Of a stretch of 64,000 nucleotides of DNA, positions 54,482 to 64,000 are shown one piece after another. The translations under genes were made by a program, and so were the position numbers. The DNA lies in contig CM043944.1 of NCBI GenBank assembly GCA_014529385.2, forward strand, positions 53,544,768 to 53,608,767. The letters are read 5' to 3'. The notes beneath the pieces are model-generated. The model did no database searches. It saw only the letters and a program-made list of their open reading frames with translations, and was not told the origin of the DNA. The DNA comes from Adiantum capillus-veneris. Taxonomy: Eukaryota; Streptophyta; Polypodiopsida; Polypodiales; Pteridaceae. Each line of letters begins with the position of its first letter. Position 1 is the stretch's first letter.

Positions 54482-56736
54482 GGAGTCCAACGTGTATACA
54501 TGTACATAATGTGTGTGTTTTTTCATTATTTAGAGTTCAATTCAAACATATTCAATCAAAACCTGACGTTTTTAGCGTTTTTTTATCATCCGACCAGCAT
54601 AATAATGAGCTGTAATGACAAAATCCGGAGCATTGGGATGCTTCTAGAGAAAATATATGCTTAGGGGTGAGTATAATAATTTTGGCTAATTTTTGCCAGT
54701 TAGTAGTATTTTCAATTTATTTTGTTTGATTTTCGTTAATAAAACATCAAAAATTAAAAAATATCGCTCACAAGTGTCGGAATCAAGTTCTTGAAGCAAA
54801 CACCAAAGTATCATGATAAGGTTATCAAGCATGAAAGATATGAAGCTAATCTGAAGATGTCGGATTTCAGCCTTAATGATCATGACTACATTTCGCCAAA
54901 ATCGCATCAAATGGTCATACGACGCCGGAATGACAAGCGGTTCGACCCACAGGTGGTATGCAGATTATATCGGGATCAAAGGTAAGGAAAATCAGCCCTA
55001 TGTCATGAAAATCTCGAGAAGATATAGGTCAGGTAGGCCAAATTCTAGCTTATTGTCCATTTTCACATTTTGAGAGAGAAGAAGAGAGCTTCTTGACCTA
55101 GAGAGAGCTGCCACATTTCTACCCCGTACGGATGGTCCGAGCCAGCATTTCATACCAGATTTCACAGGTATGTTCTTTATCAAGTAAAGATCAAGTCTAT
55201 TACGCATGCAAGCGCGAATCATTCCACAAACAAGAGAAGGGATCAAATCAAAGTCGGATCAGGTCAAATAGGTCAAGGGCCCTTAGAGGCATCCAAACAA
55301 AACTTTTTCCAGGCACAGAACACATCAATGTGCTCCCCACAAGGTTAGGAACAAAGCCATATGATCAAATCACAGTTTGGTGGTGGTACACCGATCGCGA
55401 TCGGTATACCTCACTGACAAAATTTGGGACATATATAGAATATGCAAAAAACCTCCCCTCAGCCTCGCCTACAATCTGCAGGTGTCAAAATTCATTTTGG
55501 CCTTTGTGGTACGATCGTGATCGGTGCCCCCAGATGCAGGTTTTGAAACTTTTGATTTGGCCCAGGCTTGGAACTCAATTAAAAATACACTCTCTTGAAA
55601 TTTCAAGGAAAATGCAAAATTTTTTCTCATGGAATGGGCCTAATTTGTCAAACACAACCGAAACGGGAAAATTTGACCTACAACTACCAAAATCCGGTTT
55701 AAAATAATGATGGATAGTTTGAAGGGCATGCCTGTCCGACTAAGAGTCAGTACAGTTGTAGAAAACCTTGAATGGATCTCAGAATCTCCTACAAGTACAG
55801 ATATAATCATTTCAGTCTCGAATGATCACACAAAGGGAGAATTGGGGCCGAACCAATGCCAAAGACCAAAAGGTGACTTAGGGATGCTCAAATATCACAT
55901 GGGTATCCAAGCAATGCTTGAAAAATGCACAAGTCTGGGAAATCTCCCAAGACGGGGTATAAAGTGTCTGACCAAGTCAAAATCAGACAGTGGAGTAGGT
56001 TGATGGTAGCAGCACATCATGGAAGCAGTGGAAGCTCTAAAACCAACTTCAACTCACTCCAGGCTTCAACCAAATTTCATCAGGAAAACCCAATATGGTT
56101 AGACTTAGTAAAAAAAGGTCAAACAATGAAAAATTTCTCTAATTTGTTCATTTTAAGTCCAAACTTTGAAATAAATCATTAGTGGGCTAGACAGGCATAG
56201 GGGTCCATGACCATCCAGTTTTCACCCAAAAAATCTGAGATACTACGATCGCAATCGATGTACCTCACCATCAGATTTTGACCAAAACCTAGTAGATCCC
56301 TTGTATACATCTTGTTCAAGTCACCAACCAAGTTTCAAGCCATTTGGACATCAAAAACTCATGAAAAGTCAAAGTCTAGTCCAAAACTCCCTTGTAACCC
56401 AAAATTGGGACCTATAAACTCAAAAGTGGTTCAAATGAAACACAGAGTGGACCAAAATGACCCTCCAACTATCAACAAACCACTCATGTGATCAAATCTA
56501 ATTTTGGCCTATGTACTACGATCGCGATCGGTGTACCTTAGGCCCAGAATTGGCTCATATTTTTTTCAGTCATAGCTCTAGTCTTCCTAGTCCCACGGGT
56601 GAAATATGGACAAGAATGGATAAAATTTGTTCAAGTTATGATCAGTTTTAACTTTTGAACTGTTTTTTACTAAAAGTCAAAATGCGATTGATTGCGAAAG
56701 AAAAATCCTGACAGCTTGTGATTCAACTGACACGAA
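54482..56736 (+). repeat. element B: noncoding region with palindromic repeats before ORF3
   Basis: Only short frames. The TACGATCGCGATCGGTGTAC motif or a variant occurs at about 55385, 55508, 56242 and 56515 (the last two 273 bp apart), in the same phrase context as in the leader. The copy at 55385 is the most symmetrical (ACCGATCGCGATCGGT). Confidence 0.7.
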
Positions 56737-57237
56737 ATGCCTCGCCAAAAGAAAGAAAGGCAATGGACAACAGCACCATATGAAGTGGAGGAGCTCGCTA
56801 CAAATGAAAAGGCTCACATCTTGGATGAAATACTAGCTCAGATCCTTGCCCACATATTCATATCAAAGTTTAAGGATGCTGATGGTGACATACTAAAGAC
56901 AACTATCATGCCACGAGAGATATGGAACCTCCACCGAAGGCCGGAGGTAATAGAGGCAGTGCGAGCTTTGCATTTGGAGCAATTTTTCAGATTACAGCCA
57001 TGGGGAACAGATTACATGAGGGCCCATGAGCTCATGATCTCGATACAATATGATGGGCAGGCAATGCTCACGGACAAGGATGGATCGAAGGTGAAAGTAA
57101 AGATCACGAAAGAAATCATCAACGAAGCTTTGCATTTCCTTCCAGGGAAACATGACTTGCTGGAAAAGACAAAGTCATTGGATAATGAGAAGGCATTCGT
57201 CAAGAAAAATGAAACAAATACAAATACAGTGACATGA
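56737..57237 (+). pseudogene. element B ORF3, N-terminal globular part
   Basis: From a true ATG at 56737: MPRQKKERQWTTAPYEVEEL, then a helical-looking region with IWNLHRRPEVIEAVRALHLE, then HELMISIQYDGQAML and VKVKITKEIINEALHFLPG. The last pattern (a short beta stretch, K/R-V-x-[IF]-[ST], then INEAL.[LF]P) recalls the plant transposon-protein domain found in extra ORFs of Athila-like elements; that likeness is from memory. A frameshift near 57230 separates it from the next part. No signal peptide or membrane span, so it is not an env-type protein. Confidence 0.55.
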
Positions 57238-58310
57238 TATACGGAGAGCTGGAATTGCCGATGAGATTGATCTCTTAGCATTCAGAGTACAAAAGCCTCC
57301 TCGCCACACTGAGCCAATCCTGCACATTGCCGTGGTCATGGCTCTAGCGACGACAGTCGAAAATAGAACCATTCGCTGCGACTACAGTTCTTACATCTTG
57401 GAAAACTTGGTTGAAGCAAATTTGAAAAGCTCGGCAAAAAACAAAATCTACATGGACGCAGGGCCGATGCTAACAAGGATAGCATACCAAGCTTTGGGAA
57501 TGATTGAAGATCTACCAGCTGCCAGTTCTCAAATGGCCCTGATTCAGAAAGCAAAGCGGGTTTCTCATTCAGTAAGGACGACCCCTGGCACGACATCATC
57601 GTGCTCAGCAAAGGCCTCCAACAAAAGCTCGAGTGATGAAGAAAAGACGGAGACTGATGAAGAAGGAAAATCTCAAGCGTTGAAAGACAAAGGGCCATCG
57701 GAGTTTGAAGAAAGCGAGGAGGAAGACTCCACAAAGCCACTCGAGAGAAAAAGGAGGGAGAGGAGTGCAGTACCGCAGTCGGACCTTCAAAAAGCATATG
57801 CAGAAGCCCAACAAAGAGTCGAGGAAAGAAGAACCAAGTCACGGGCTGACAGATAGGCAAGAGCTGCTGCAACACAACAAACACAAAAAAGAAGATTCGA
57901 GAAGGAAAGGCAAGAAAGAATAGAAAATGCAGCTCGCATACGGGTGGAAAAGCAAAGGTTAGAAGCAGAGCAAAAGGCTGTAGAAGTGGACATTTCTTCG
58001 CAGTCCACTGAAGGAACGAAGGAGAAAGATGCAGCTGATGAAACAAACCAAGCAGAGTAGCTAAAGAAGATTCAAAGAGAGAGGAATGTGGAAGCGCGAC
58101 AGGCGGCGGATCTGACCCGCAAAAGAACCATCAAGATTTTAAAGAAAAGAAAAGCGGAAGCCTCTGCTTCGCAACGAGGGGAAGATGCTTCCAAAAAGAG
58201 GTATGTACGAGAAGAAGCAAGCTCACCTCCTCCCTCGCCTAAATCATCGCCTCCTCCCTCGCCCAAATCACCACCTCCTCCCTCGCCGAAACTCTCCTCC
58301 TTCAACCTCG
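57238..58310 (+). pseudogene. element B ORF3, middle part: globular end, acidic and Pro-rich linker
   Basis: The new frame reads IADEIDLLAFRVQKPPRHTE, HIAVVMALATTVENRTIRCD, NKIYMDAGPMLTRIAYQALG, completing the N-terminal domain. It then becomes acidic (SSSDEEKTETDEEG, EFEESEEEDS), then a long Arg/Glu/Gln/Ala helix (AQQRVEERRTKSRA, EKERQERIENAARIRVEKQR) likely to form a coiled coil, with stops at about 57854 and 58058. A Pro-rich triplicate SPPPSPK lies at 58229-58290. A frameshift near 58300 leads to the last part. Confidence 0.55.
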
Positions 58311-60044
58311 CAAAAGGAGTTCATACCTCCTACAGAAGCAATCGGATACTACGAAGCCTGTCAGGCCGTTGCTGGTTTTGATTACAAGCAAACTTTAAAG
58401 GAATTAGAAAGACAGTTCCAGTGCCAGCACGTGGTGCTGAGTGAAAAGGAAAGGCAGGTACAGGAGGCCCAACAAAAGGAAGCATATGGGAAAGAGGAGT
58501 TAGAGAGCCTGAGGGCGCGACTAGAACTCACAACAAAGAAAAGAGACCTTGAGTGACAGCAGGCTCAGTCTTTGATCAGAGATTTGGTGGACGTCAGGAT
58601 AGATTTGACCGCCAAAGAAAAGGAATGCCAAGAATTGACGGCAAGAGTACAGAAAGAAACGGAGCAGCTTGCTTACAAGAGCGCAAGATTTCAGAGAATT
58701 AACACTTCATACAACACTGTCAAAAGCACTCTGACAACCTTGATGGCAAATCAGGAACCTGCTGGAGCATTAGTCTCCACATCTGACAATGCCACAACAG
58801 TGAACACTATAGCGGCACTGAAATCAGAGCTAGAGCAAGAAAAGATTCAAAGACAGCTCCTCGTATCAGGAATGGTGGCCCAGACGGCGGTAAATGAGAA
58901 ACAGATAAAAGAACTGGAGCAGCAACTAGCTCAAGCAAGCGCCGAATTAGAGACTCAAAAGCAGATCGGTGACACGCTACTAAAGGAAAAAGAAGATCTG
59001 ATTTTTCAACAACAAATCAGAGCAGACAAAGCCCTGAGTCAACTACAACTGGTGCCCAGACAACAAGTGCTTGATTTGCCTGAAACATCATACCAAGGGG
59101 AACAAGAGCATGAATTTACTGAGCCAGATCTGGATATTAGAGATGAGCTCACTGAGAGCATTAAGGACATGCCAAAGGGGGTAGCAAAGGAGTACATTCT
59201 CTATGAAAAGAATATAATGGAGTCAGCGGCCTGGGCCTACTTACAGCCAGAAGAGCAGGTGGAAGGGTTTGGCCATGAGTATCTACCATTTCTTCTGTTA
59301 TGCCATGAAGCAATTCTGTGGAAGCAAAAGATGCGGCCAACCCTGCCACGAAACAAAGATGGGGGTTACGAAGGCATTGCACTGACAGCGGAAGAAGCCC
59401 AGATGCTTGTCGACGACCACCCAAAGTGGAGACAGAAGTGGTTGGATAAATGGCCACAGGATCTAACTAACTACCACAACGCTCCTCAGCATATACAAAT
59501 AGATCCTACTTTCTGTCCAGTCCCTAGAAGATGCACGTGGAAGGATTTTGCCACATGGAAAGGCTCAAGGCCGCAAAAACTGAACTACCCGGTCTTGACA
59601 GCGCAGCAGCCCTCTACAATAGCCTACATGGTCAACACACTAAATTCGACAGTCACCTTGCAGCGGGATGTCCCCGACATGGCTTGTCAAATGCTAGTAA
59701 AGATAGCCCAGATGATCGTCACCTGCATCCAGGTGTTTAAAGACACTGAAGACGACGATCATCCATGGAATTTGTTCTTGGAAGGGCACAGAGGGATCTA
59801 CTGGAATCTCCAGGATTCACCGCCACGACAAATTTTGATGGCAATGTACTCCAGGCTAATGTACATGCCCTCACACTACTTGCAGACATTCGAAGAGGAC
59901 TTCGTCATAGGATTCTTCGAAATTGACTCAAGGATTTTCCATCCTATGGTGAAGGACCTCAAGGCACGGTATGTAGCATACCAACACACATTAAGTGAAA
60001 ATCCATTCAGACAGCATCACGAAGCCCTGGAAGCTGTCCTTTGA
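58311..60044 (+). pseudogene. element B ORF3, C-terminal part: coiled coil and novel globular domain
   Basis: A long frame with a single stop at about 58554. First about 250 residues of heptad-rich, charged sequence (LKELERQFQCQHVVLSEKER, ALKSELEQEKIQRQLLVSG, KQIKELEQQLAQASAELE), a strong coiled coil. Then an acidic hinge and about 300 residues of Trp/Tyr/His-rich globular sequence (AWAYLQPEEQVEGF, HEAILWKQKMRP, RRCTWKDFATWKG, FLEGHRGIYWNL, MAMYSRLMYMPSHYL). I recognise no family. It ends 85 bases before the terminal PPT. A structural or particle-associated role is speculative. Confidence 0.6.
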
Positions 60045-60128
60045 ACAAGAAGCTTTTCAGCAACACTTGCTTCATTGGAGCCACATCAACCGCCAAAGCA
60101 CTGAACATGCATGAGGGAGTGCAAGGAT

Positions 60129-60142
60129 AAGGAAGGGGGGAG
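60129..60142 (+). other. terminal polypurine tract
   Basis: AAGGAAGGGGGGAG directly abuts the 3' LTR (TGTTTGGCGG at 60143), as expected of the plus-strand primer. Confidence 0.9.
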
Positions 60143-61054
60143 TGTTTGGCGGACGAAGCGACAAGCAGTCGTTTCCAGAGAAGGATCATATTTTTATGAG
60201 AAACCTTTGTAAAATTCTTTTGTAAGGAAGCATCTCTAAGCCGAGAACTTGTCAAAGGATTTATGATTCTTCTTCTGGGAGCAATTGTATATTAGAGAGC
60301 CAGTTAGAAGTTTAGGAGCTTTTGGCCGGACAAGCCATTTGTAAAGACCTAAACTATAAAGGTCATTTTTTGTAAGTTTGAACATCATCTTTTTTATGGA
60401 AAACTGAGAAGATATCGTACGTTTGAGAGCTCCTTCTTGCTCCAACTTGTAATCTTCACCATTGTGGCTACGGTAATCCAAATTCAGATTTGTCTATTGA
60501 ATTGTGTTCCTCTTACCTTGCTCTCCCATTCAAGTGTAATCATTTAAAATTCGGTGTAGGTTTTCAACTACGAGTTTGAGACCTTAAATCGTTGTTTTGA
60601 GTGTCTATATGCGTGTTTTATGTTGTTTTGACCCTATGAGGGGCACTAGGGACCCTAAAACGACCCATTAGGATCACCTGTTCACTGTTTTTGCTGACTT
60701 TGGGATGAATGATCGCGATCTTTGTACCTTTCTAGAATGCTGTGACAGTGATAGGATACAATCCTGATAGTCCCTTGTAGCTTCCCTTCAAGTTTCGTAC
60801 GATTCCGAATAAGTTTGCATGGTAAATGGGCGTGACGACTGTAGAGTTCTGTAGAGGGACATAGTCAGATTACTTGGCAGTAATGCGTTTGATTTGCTTG
60901 TAGAGTGAGTAGATGCATCTCATCGAGTTCACTTCATTAGGAGTGACATCCTAGTGAGTTTCCATGCCTCATCCTAGTCGCTTCCCTTGTATTGATAAAT
61001 ATGTTGATGCTTGAGAGCTATGCTATGGACGTCCATCGTGGCGACCTGCAAACA
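60143..61054 (+). repeat. element B 3' LTR
   Basis: 912 bp, from TGTTTGGCGG to TGCAAACA, followed by the target duplication CTAGT. It includes about 10 extra bases relative to the 5' LTR near 60855. Confidence 0.95.
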
Positions 61055-61059
61055 CTAGT

Positions 61060-62150
61060 TCTAAAGCTCATTGTACAAGGTGAACTAGTGCAAGAGCCTA
61101 CTTCTCAGTGTCCAAGTAGTCATTTCTTCTGAAAGCGTAAGCAAGGTTGGACAAGTGTTGGACCTACTTTTAATGACCAATTTCAATTTCCAATCTCCAA
61201 GTAGCCCTTGTTGAAGCTAAACTACTAATGCAAGAACAAAGTGGTTTGTGGTGGATAGTGGACTAGGGTTACAATGTTCACGCATAGCTTGGACAAGTGG
61301 TGGACCTAGCTTTAATGTCCAATGACTAAGGTGAAATATTGATGCAAATGCAAAATAGTTGGCGAGAAGACCAAGTGGTGGAAAGTGGATGAGGCCTACT
61401 AAGAGTATAGCCTCAACAAGTGGTGGACTAGTTTTAATGGCCAATGCCAACGATGAACTACAAATGCAAGAAGGAGTTGGTTGGTGGATCAAGTGGTGGA
61501 TAGTGGACCAATTTTACTATCTAGTTTTAATGGACAATTCCAAAGGTGAAATATTAATGCAAGAACAAAGTGGTTGGACAATTGGCAGGGTGGGACCCAG
61601 TTGGGGATATGGCTATTTTAGAGTAGTACAACTTGGACAAGTGGCGGACCTAGTTTAATTTCCCATGATTAAGGTGAACTACTAATGCAAAAACAAAGTG
61701 GTTGGCGAACAGAACAAGTGGTGGAAGTGGACAAGGCCTACTAGAAGAATAGCTTGGACAAGTGGTGGACCGGATTTTAATGTCCAATGTTGAAGGTGAA
61801 ATATTAATGCAAGAACAAAATGGTTGGACAATTGGTAGTGGAACCTAGTGGTGGATAGTGCTATGTTAGAGTAGTACAATTTGGACAAGTGGTGGACTTA
61901 GTTTTAATGGTCCATGACTAAGATGAACTACTAATGCAAAAACAAAGTGGTTGGCGGGCGGAACAAGTGGTGGCAATGGATAGGGCATTTCCACAGTATA
62001 GCTGGGACAAGTGGTGGACTTAGTTTTAATGGCAAATGCTAAAGGTAAAATACTAATGCAATAACAAAGTGGTTGGAAAATTGATGGTGGGTCTCGGTGG
62101 CAGATAGTGGACTAGGCATACTATGTTAGACTACATGTTGAACAAGTGAG
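61060..62150 (+). repeat. satellite array, ~125-bp monomer variant
   Basis: The core GACAAGTGGTGGAC followed by [CT]TAGTTTTAATG recurs at about 61150, 61290, 61420, 61630, 61755, 61883 and 62005. Spacer phrases such as AATGCAAGAACAAAGTGGTT are also shared. It shares the core with the 180-bp array but the spacer is different and shorter. The start (61060-61120) gives the uninterrupted site used to verify the hAT-like insertion. Confidence 0.85.
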
Positions 62151-62390
62151 TCGTGTAGGTTTTGGGCTAAGATCTTGCTTCCCAATGTGAAGGGCTCGGA
62201 AAATAACAGAAGCAGTCATGGAAGAGTCTAAGACCGGTTTAATAACGTCACTTGTCTCTATTTTGATTACCCTTTTGGCCAAGAAGTTATATGCTATATG
62301 AAGGTCTAACAGTGGTGTTGCTTCCACCAGTTCCTTGACCATTCGTCCTTTCATCACATCGTTACTAGATTGGTTTTCAAGTGAAGCCAT
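62121..62390 (-). CDS. unrecognised 89-codon ORF
   Basis: ATG at 62390. The translation (MASLENQSSNDVMKGRMVKE, then LHIAYNFLAKRVIKIETSDV) has ordinary composition and no low-complexity bias, so it could be a remnant of a real exon or transposon gene. No motif is recognised, and its end overlaps the satellite. Confidence 0.3.
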   Translation of the reverse strand: MASLENQSSNDVMKGRMVKELVEATPLLDLHIAYNFLAKRVIKIETSDVIKPVLDSSMTASVIFRALHIGKQDLSPKPTRLTCSTCSLT

Positions 62391-62874
62391 GTGATAGCTT
62401 TTTGGAATATGAACAACTTAATTGTCCCATTTTGTGCTTTAATTCTATTCAGGTGGCCTTTGAAACTGATATGAAACTTGTGTCTCTCTATAATTTTTAG
62501 GGTAAGGATGCTTAAGTTGGGTACCCCAAAAGTTTTAACTTGGAAAAGGTATTAAGACACGCCTTTAAAACCAAAGCTTTCAAGGTGTGTACATTATCTT
62601 GCAAGCTTTCATCCTAGCCCTTGGTTGCTATATTCTGAGTTCCGAGTAAAAAGTTATGACATAACAGGCAACTTGGACTTGAAATAGGATAATAAAACTC
62701 AAAACAGGCTATATTTGAAGTCTAGGTCCCATATGTGCCATGAGGCACAAACCACGATTTAGGTCATTATCCTTCTAATCTTAAAGTCCACATTTGCTGC
62801 TTATGTGGCATTCGCACACAAAAAACACAAACCTAGGGTCGCTTTCATGTACAACACGAAATAGGTAATGCTAC
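62391..62874. other. no gene seen
   Basis: Unique-looking sequence without a supported feature. Confidence 0.3.
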
Positions 62875-63190
62875 AGAGGTCGTCATCAGAGAAATAGGTC
62901 ACTACTTCCATCATCGAGTAGGTCACCATCATAGAGAAGGTCACCATTGCAAACCAGGTCACTATTGTAGGTGGTATCTCCATCGCAGAACAAGTCGACA
63001 CCACAGAAAAGTTTTCCATCACCATTTGAGAAAATCAAGTCGCTACTGCCATTGTCGCGAGCAGGTCGCCATCGTAGAGCAGGTTGCACCATCACATAAC
63101 AGGTCGCTATTGCAAATCAAGTCATTATTGCAGAGCAGGTCGCTATTGTAGAACACATTGACACAACAAAACAGGTCGACACAATAGAAC
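62875..63190. repeat. ~21-bp minisatellite
   Basis: Diverged units built on AGCAGGTCGCTATTGTAG and similar, in phase with codons. The minus strand therefore reads as a heptad-like peptide repeat (for example CNGDLLYDGDLLDDG and CNSDLLCDG). Confidence 0.75.
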
Positions 63191-63196
63191 ATGTAC

Positions 63197-63238
<42 letters not shown>

Positions 63239-63659
63239 ATTCTTTTTTTCAGAGAGAAATAATTTACATTTTTAGGTTTTAGGGTTTAGTCTTGTTATTA
63301 TGCAAACACACATATTTCAAACACAGAGATATGCAAATATATTGTTTTTGTAATATCAAATACATAGTGTATTAATAGTAAACGTGAATGACAAGTCGAC
63401 TTACTTGTGTCAATTGCTTAAATCTTGATTTGGTTGGTCTTTGCTGAGTTGCTTAAGACTACTTTCTTTGTCTGTTGTTTCTCAAATGGTTGAAATATGA
63501 AATATGTGAGCTAGAATTCTGGTGGATGTATAATGTTGGGGTTTTTCTTGGTTGGTGTTACTGGTTGGGCAAGTGGTGGAGCTTGTTTGGCTATAGATGC
63601 AAAAAATGTGATTCAACAAGGGCGGATTTGAACCCAGGCGGGACAAAGACATCCTTTTA
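63191..63659. other. (CT)n run and sequence without a gene
   Basis: A CT run lies at about 63203-63233. The remainder has no gene. A diverged satellite core (GGGCAAGTGGTGGAGC) lies at 63568. The text GGATTTGAACCC at 63625 resembles a reversed tRNA B-box but has no partner. Confidence 0.5.
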
Positions 63660-63845
63660 ACTGAACTTGCTTTCAAATTTGAATCTGGATGGAAAAATTT
63701 GAATTTAAGCGAGAGGTGAAGTTTCTTTAGGTGGGATTATTTAAATTTGAGCGGCTTGATTTGAATTTAGGTGGGATTGTTTAAATTTGGGCGGTTAAAT
63801 TCAAATTTAGATGGGATTATTTAAATTTAGGCAGTTTCATTTAAA
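63660..63845 (+). repeat. ~40-bp tandem repeat
   Basis: About four units combining GGTGGGATTATTTAAATTT, GGGCGG and TTGAATTTAG variants. No coding potential is evident. Confidence 0.7.
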
Positions 63846-64000
63846 ACGAGCTAGCTTGGACAAGTGGTGGACCTTAAAATAAAACACAATGGATAATAGG
63901 TTGGACAAGTGGTGGACCTCTTCCCCAAACCGTCCATGGGGGTAAATATGGTAGTTACACTCCATTCACATAATGACCTTCAAAAAAAAGAGATAGCTTC
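63846..64000 (+). repeat. satellite resumes, 180-bp type
   Basis: It contains AGCTTGGACAAGTGGTGGAC twice and CCGTCCATGGGGGTAAATAT, matching the 42.3-43.9 kb monomer. It continues past the window edge. Confidence 0.85.

Larger units (their letters stand above)
44071..61054 (+). mobile_element. element B: 17-kb Ty3/gypsy element with dual protease and third ORF
   Basis: Bounded by CTAGT at 44066-44070 and 61055-61059 (5-bp TSD). Order: LTR, PBS, leader with palindromic repeats, nested copia 5' fragment, Gag remnant, PR1, RT, RNase H, two zinc modules, integrase, PR2, basic tail, internal PPT, repeat region, ORF3, PPT, LTR. The two LTRs differ at roughly 35-40 positions by eye over about 900 bp (near 4%), so the insertion is not recent. 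Several stops and frameshifts make it inactive. Athila/Tat affinity is inferred from the PBS and domain order. Confidence 0.95.

Noticed and set aside
57336-58046. 236-codon minus-strand frame rich in Phe, Ser and Leu
   Set aside because: Antisense of the Glu/Lys/Arg-rich part of ORF3; its composition is explained by the plus-strand coding sequence.
56737-60044. Envelope-like protein for ORF3
   Set aside because: No signal peptide, transmembrane span or Cys-rich ectodomain is visible. The sequence is charged, coiled-coil and soluble in character.
44071-61054. Endogenous pararetrovirus
   Set aside because: LTRs, PBS, PPT, 5-bp TSD and an integrase are present and no movement-protein motif is visible, so it is an LTR retrotransposon.

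Overview
The window reads as nuclear DNA of a land plant with a large, repeat-filled genome. The evidence is plant-type Ty3/gypsy, Ty1/copia, LINE and hAT protein sequences, LTR primer-binding sites for plant tRNAs, long CT/CA/GA microsatellites, and no recognisable host gene. The LINE, the VGHTHEDID-type transposase and the gypsy proteins fit a fern, lycophyte or gymnosperm better than a flowering plant, but that is inference from recall.

Layout. 1-2.3 kb: minus-strand gypsy remnant (gag N-terminus, PBS, long LTR). 2.5-4.7 kb: decayed ~283-bp repeats, each holding a conserved palindrome, one of them split by a 1,066-bp solo LTR with a 5-bp TSD. 6.3-15.4 kb: minus-strand gypsy element (element A) with gag, PR1, RT, RNase H, integrase and a second protease. 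15.4-21 kb: copia fragments, a 34-G run, microsatellites. 21-25.5 kb: minus-strand LINE interrupted by a foldback. 25.7-31.1 kb: plus-strand element with gag but no visible pol, itself interrupted by a 1,339-bp element with TTAA target duplications; copies of one small MITE lie on both sides. 31.4-35.4 kb: LTR fragment, then a broken minus-strand DUF7869-like transposase gene. 35.6-64 kb: a satellite field (180-bp and ~125-bp monomers sharing the core GACAAGTGGTGGAC) split by a 6.5-kb hAT-like element (8-bp TSD; it carries a small copia-type LTR element) and by a 16,984-bp gypsy element (element B, 44071-61054; 5-bp TSD CTAGT).

Elements A and B are diverged members of one Athila/Tat-like family. 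The main finding is that both encode a second retropepsin-like domain after the integrase, in addition to the usual one before RT, and both carry a second copy of the region ahead of the integrase core. B retains two intact HHCC-type zinc modules there; A's first copy is eroded. B also has a ~1,100-residue third ORF (globular start, Pro-rich linker, coiled coil, novel C-terminal domain), two identical 15-bp polypurine tracts, and a palindromic motif repeated at 273-bp spacing at both ends of its interior. Its capsid region has been replaced by the 5' part of a copia element.

All large genes carry stops or frameshifts, so the window is a nested record of past insertions rather than a set of working genes. 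LTR, PBS, PPT and TSD positions were read directly from the sequence. Family names are from memory and were not searched.
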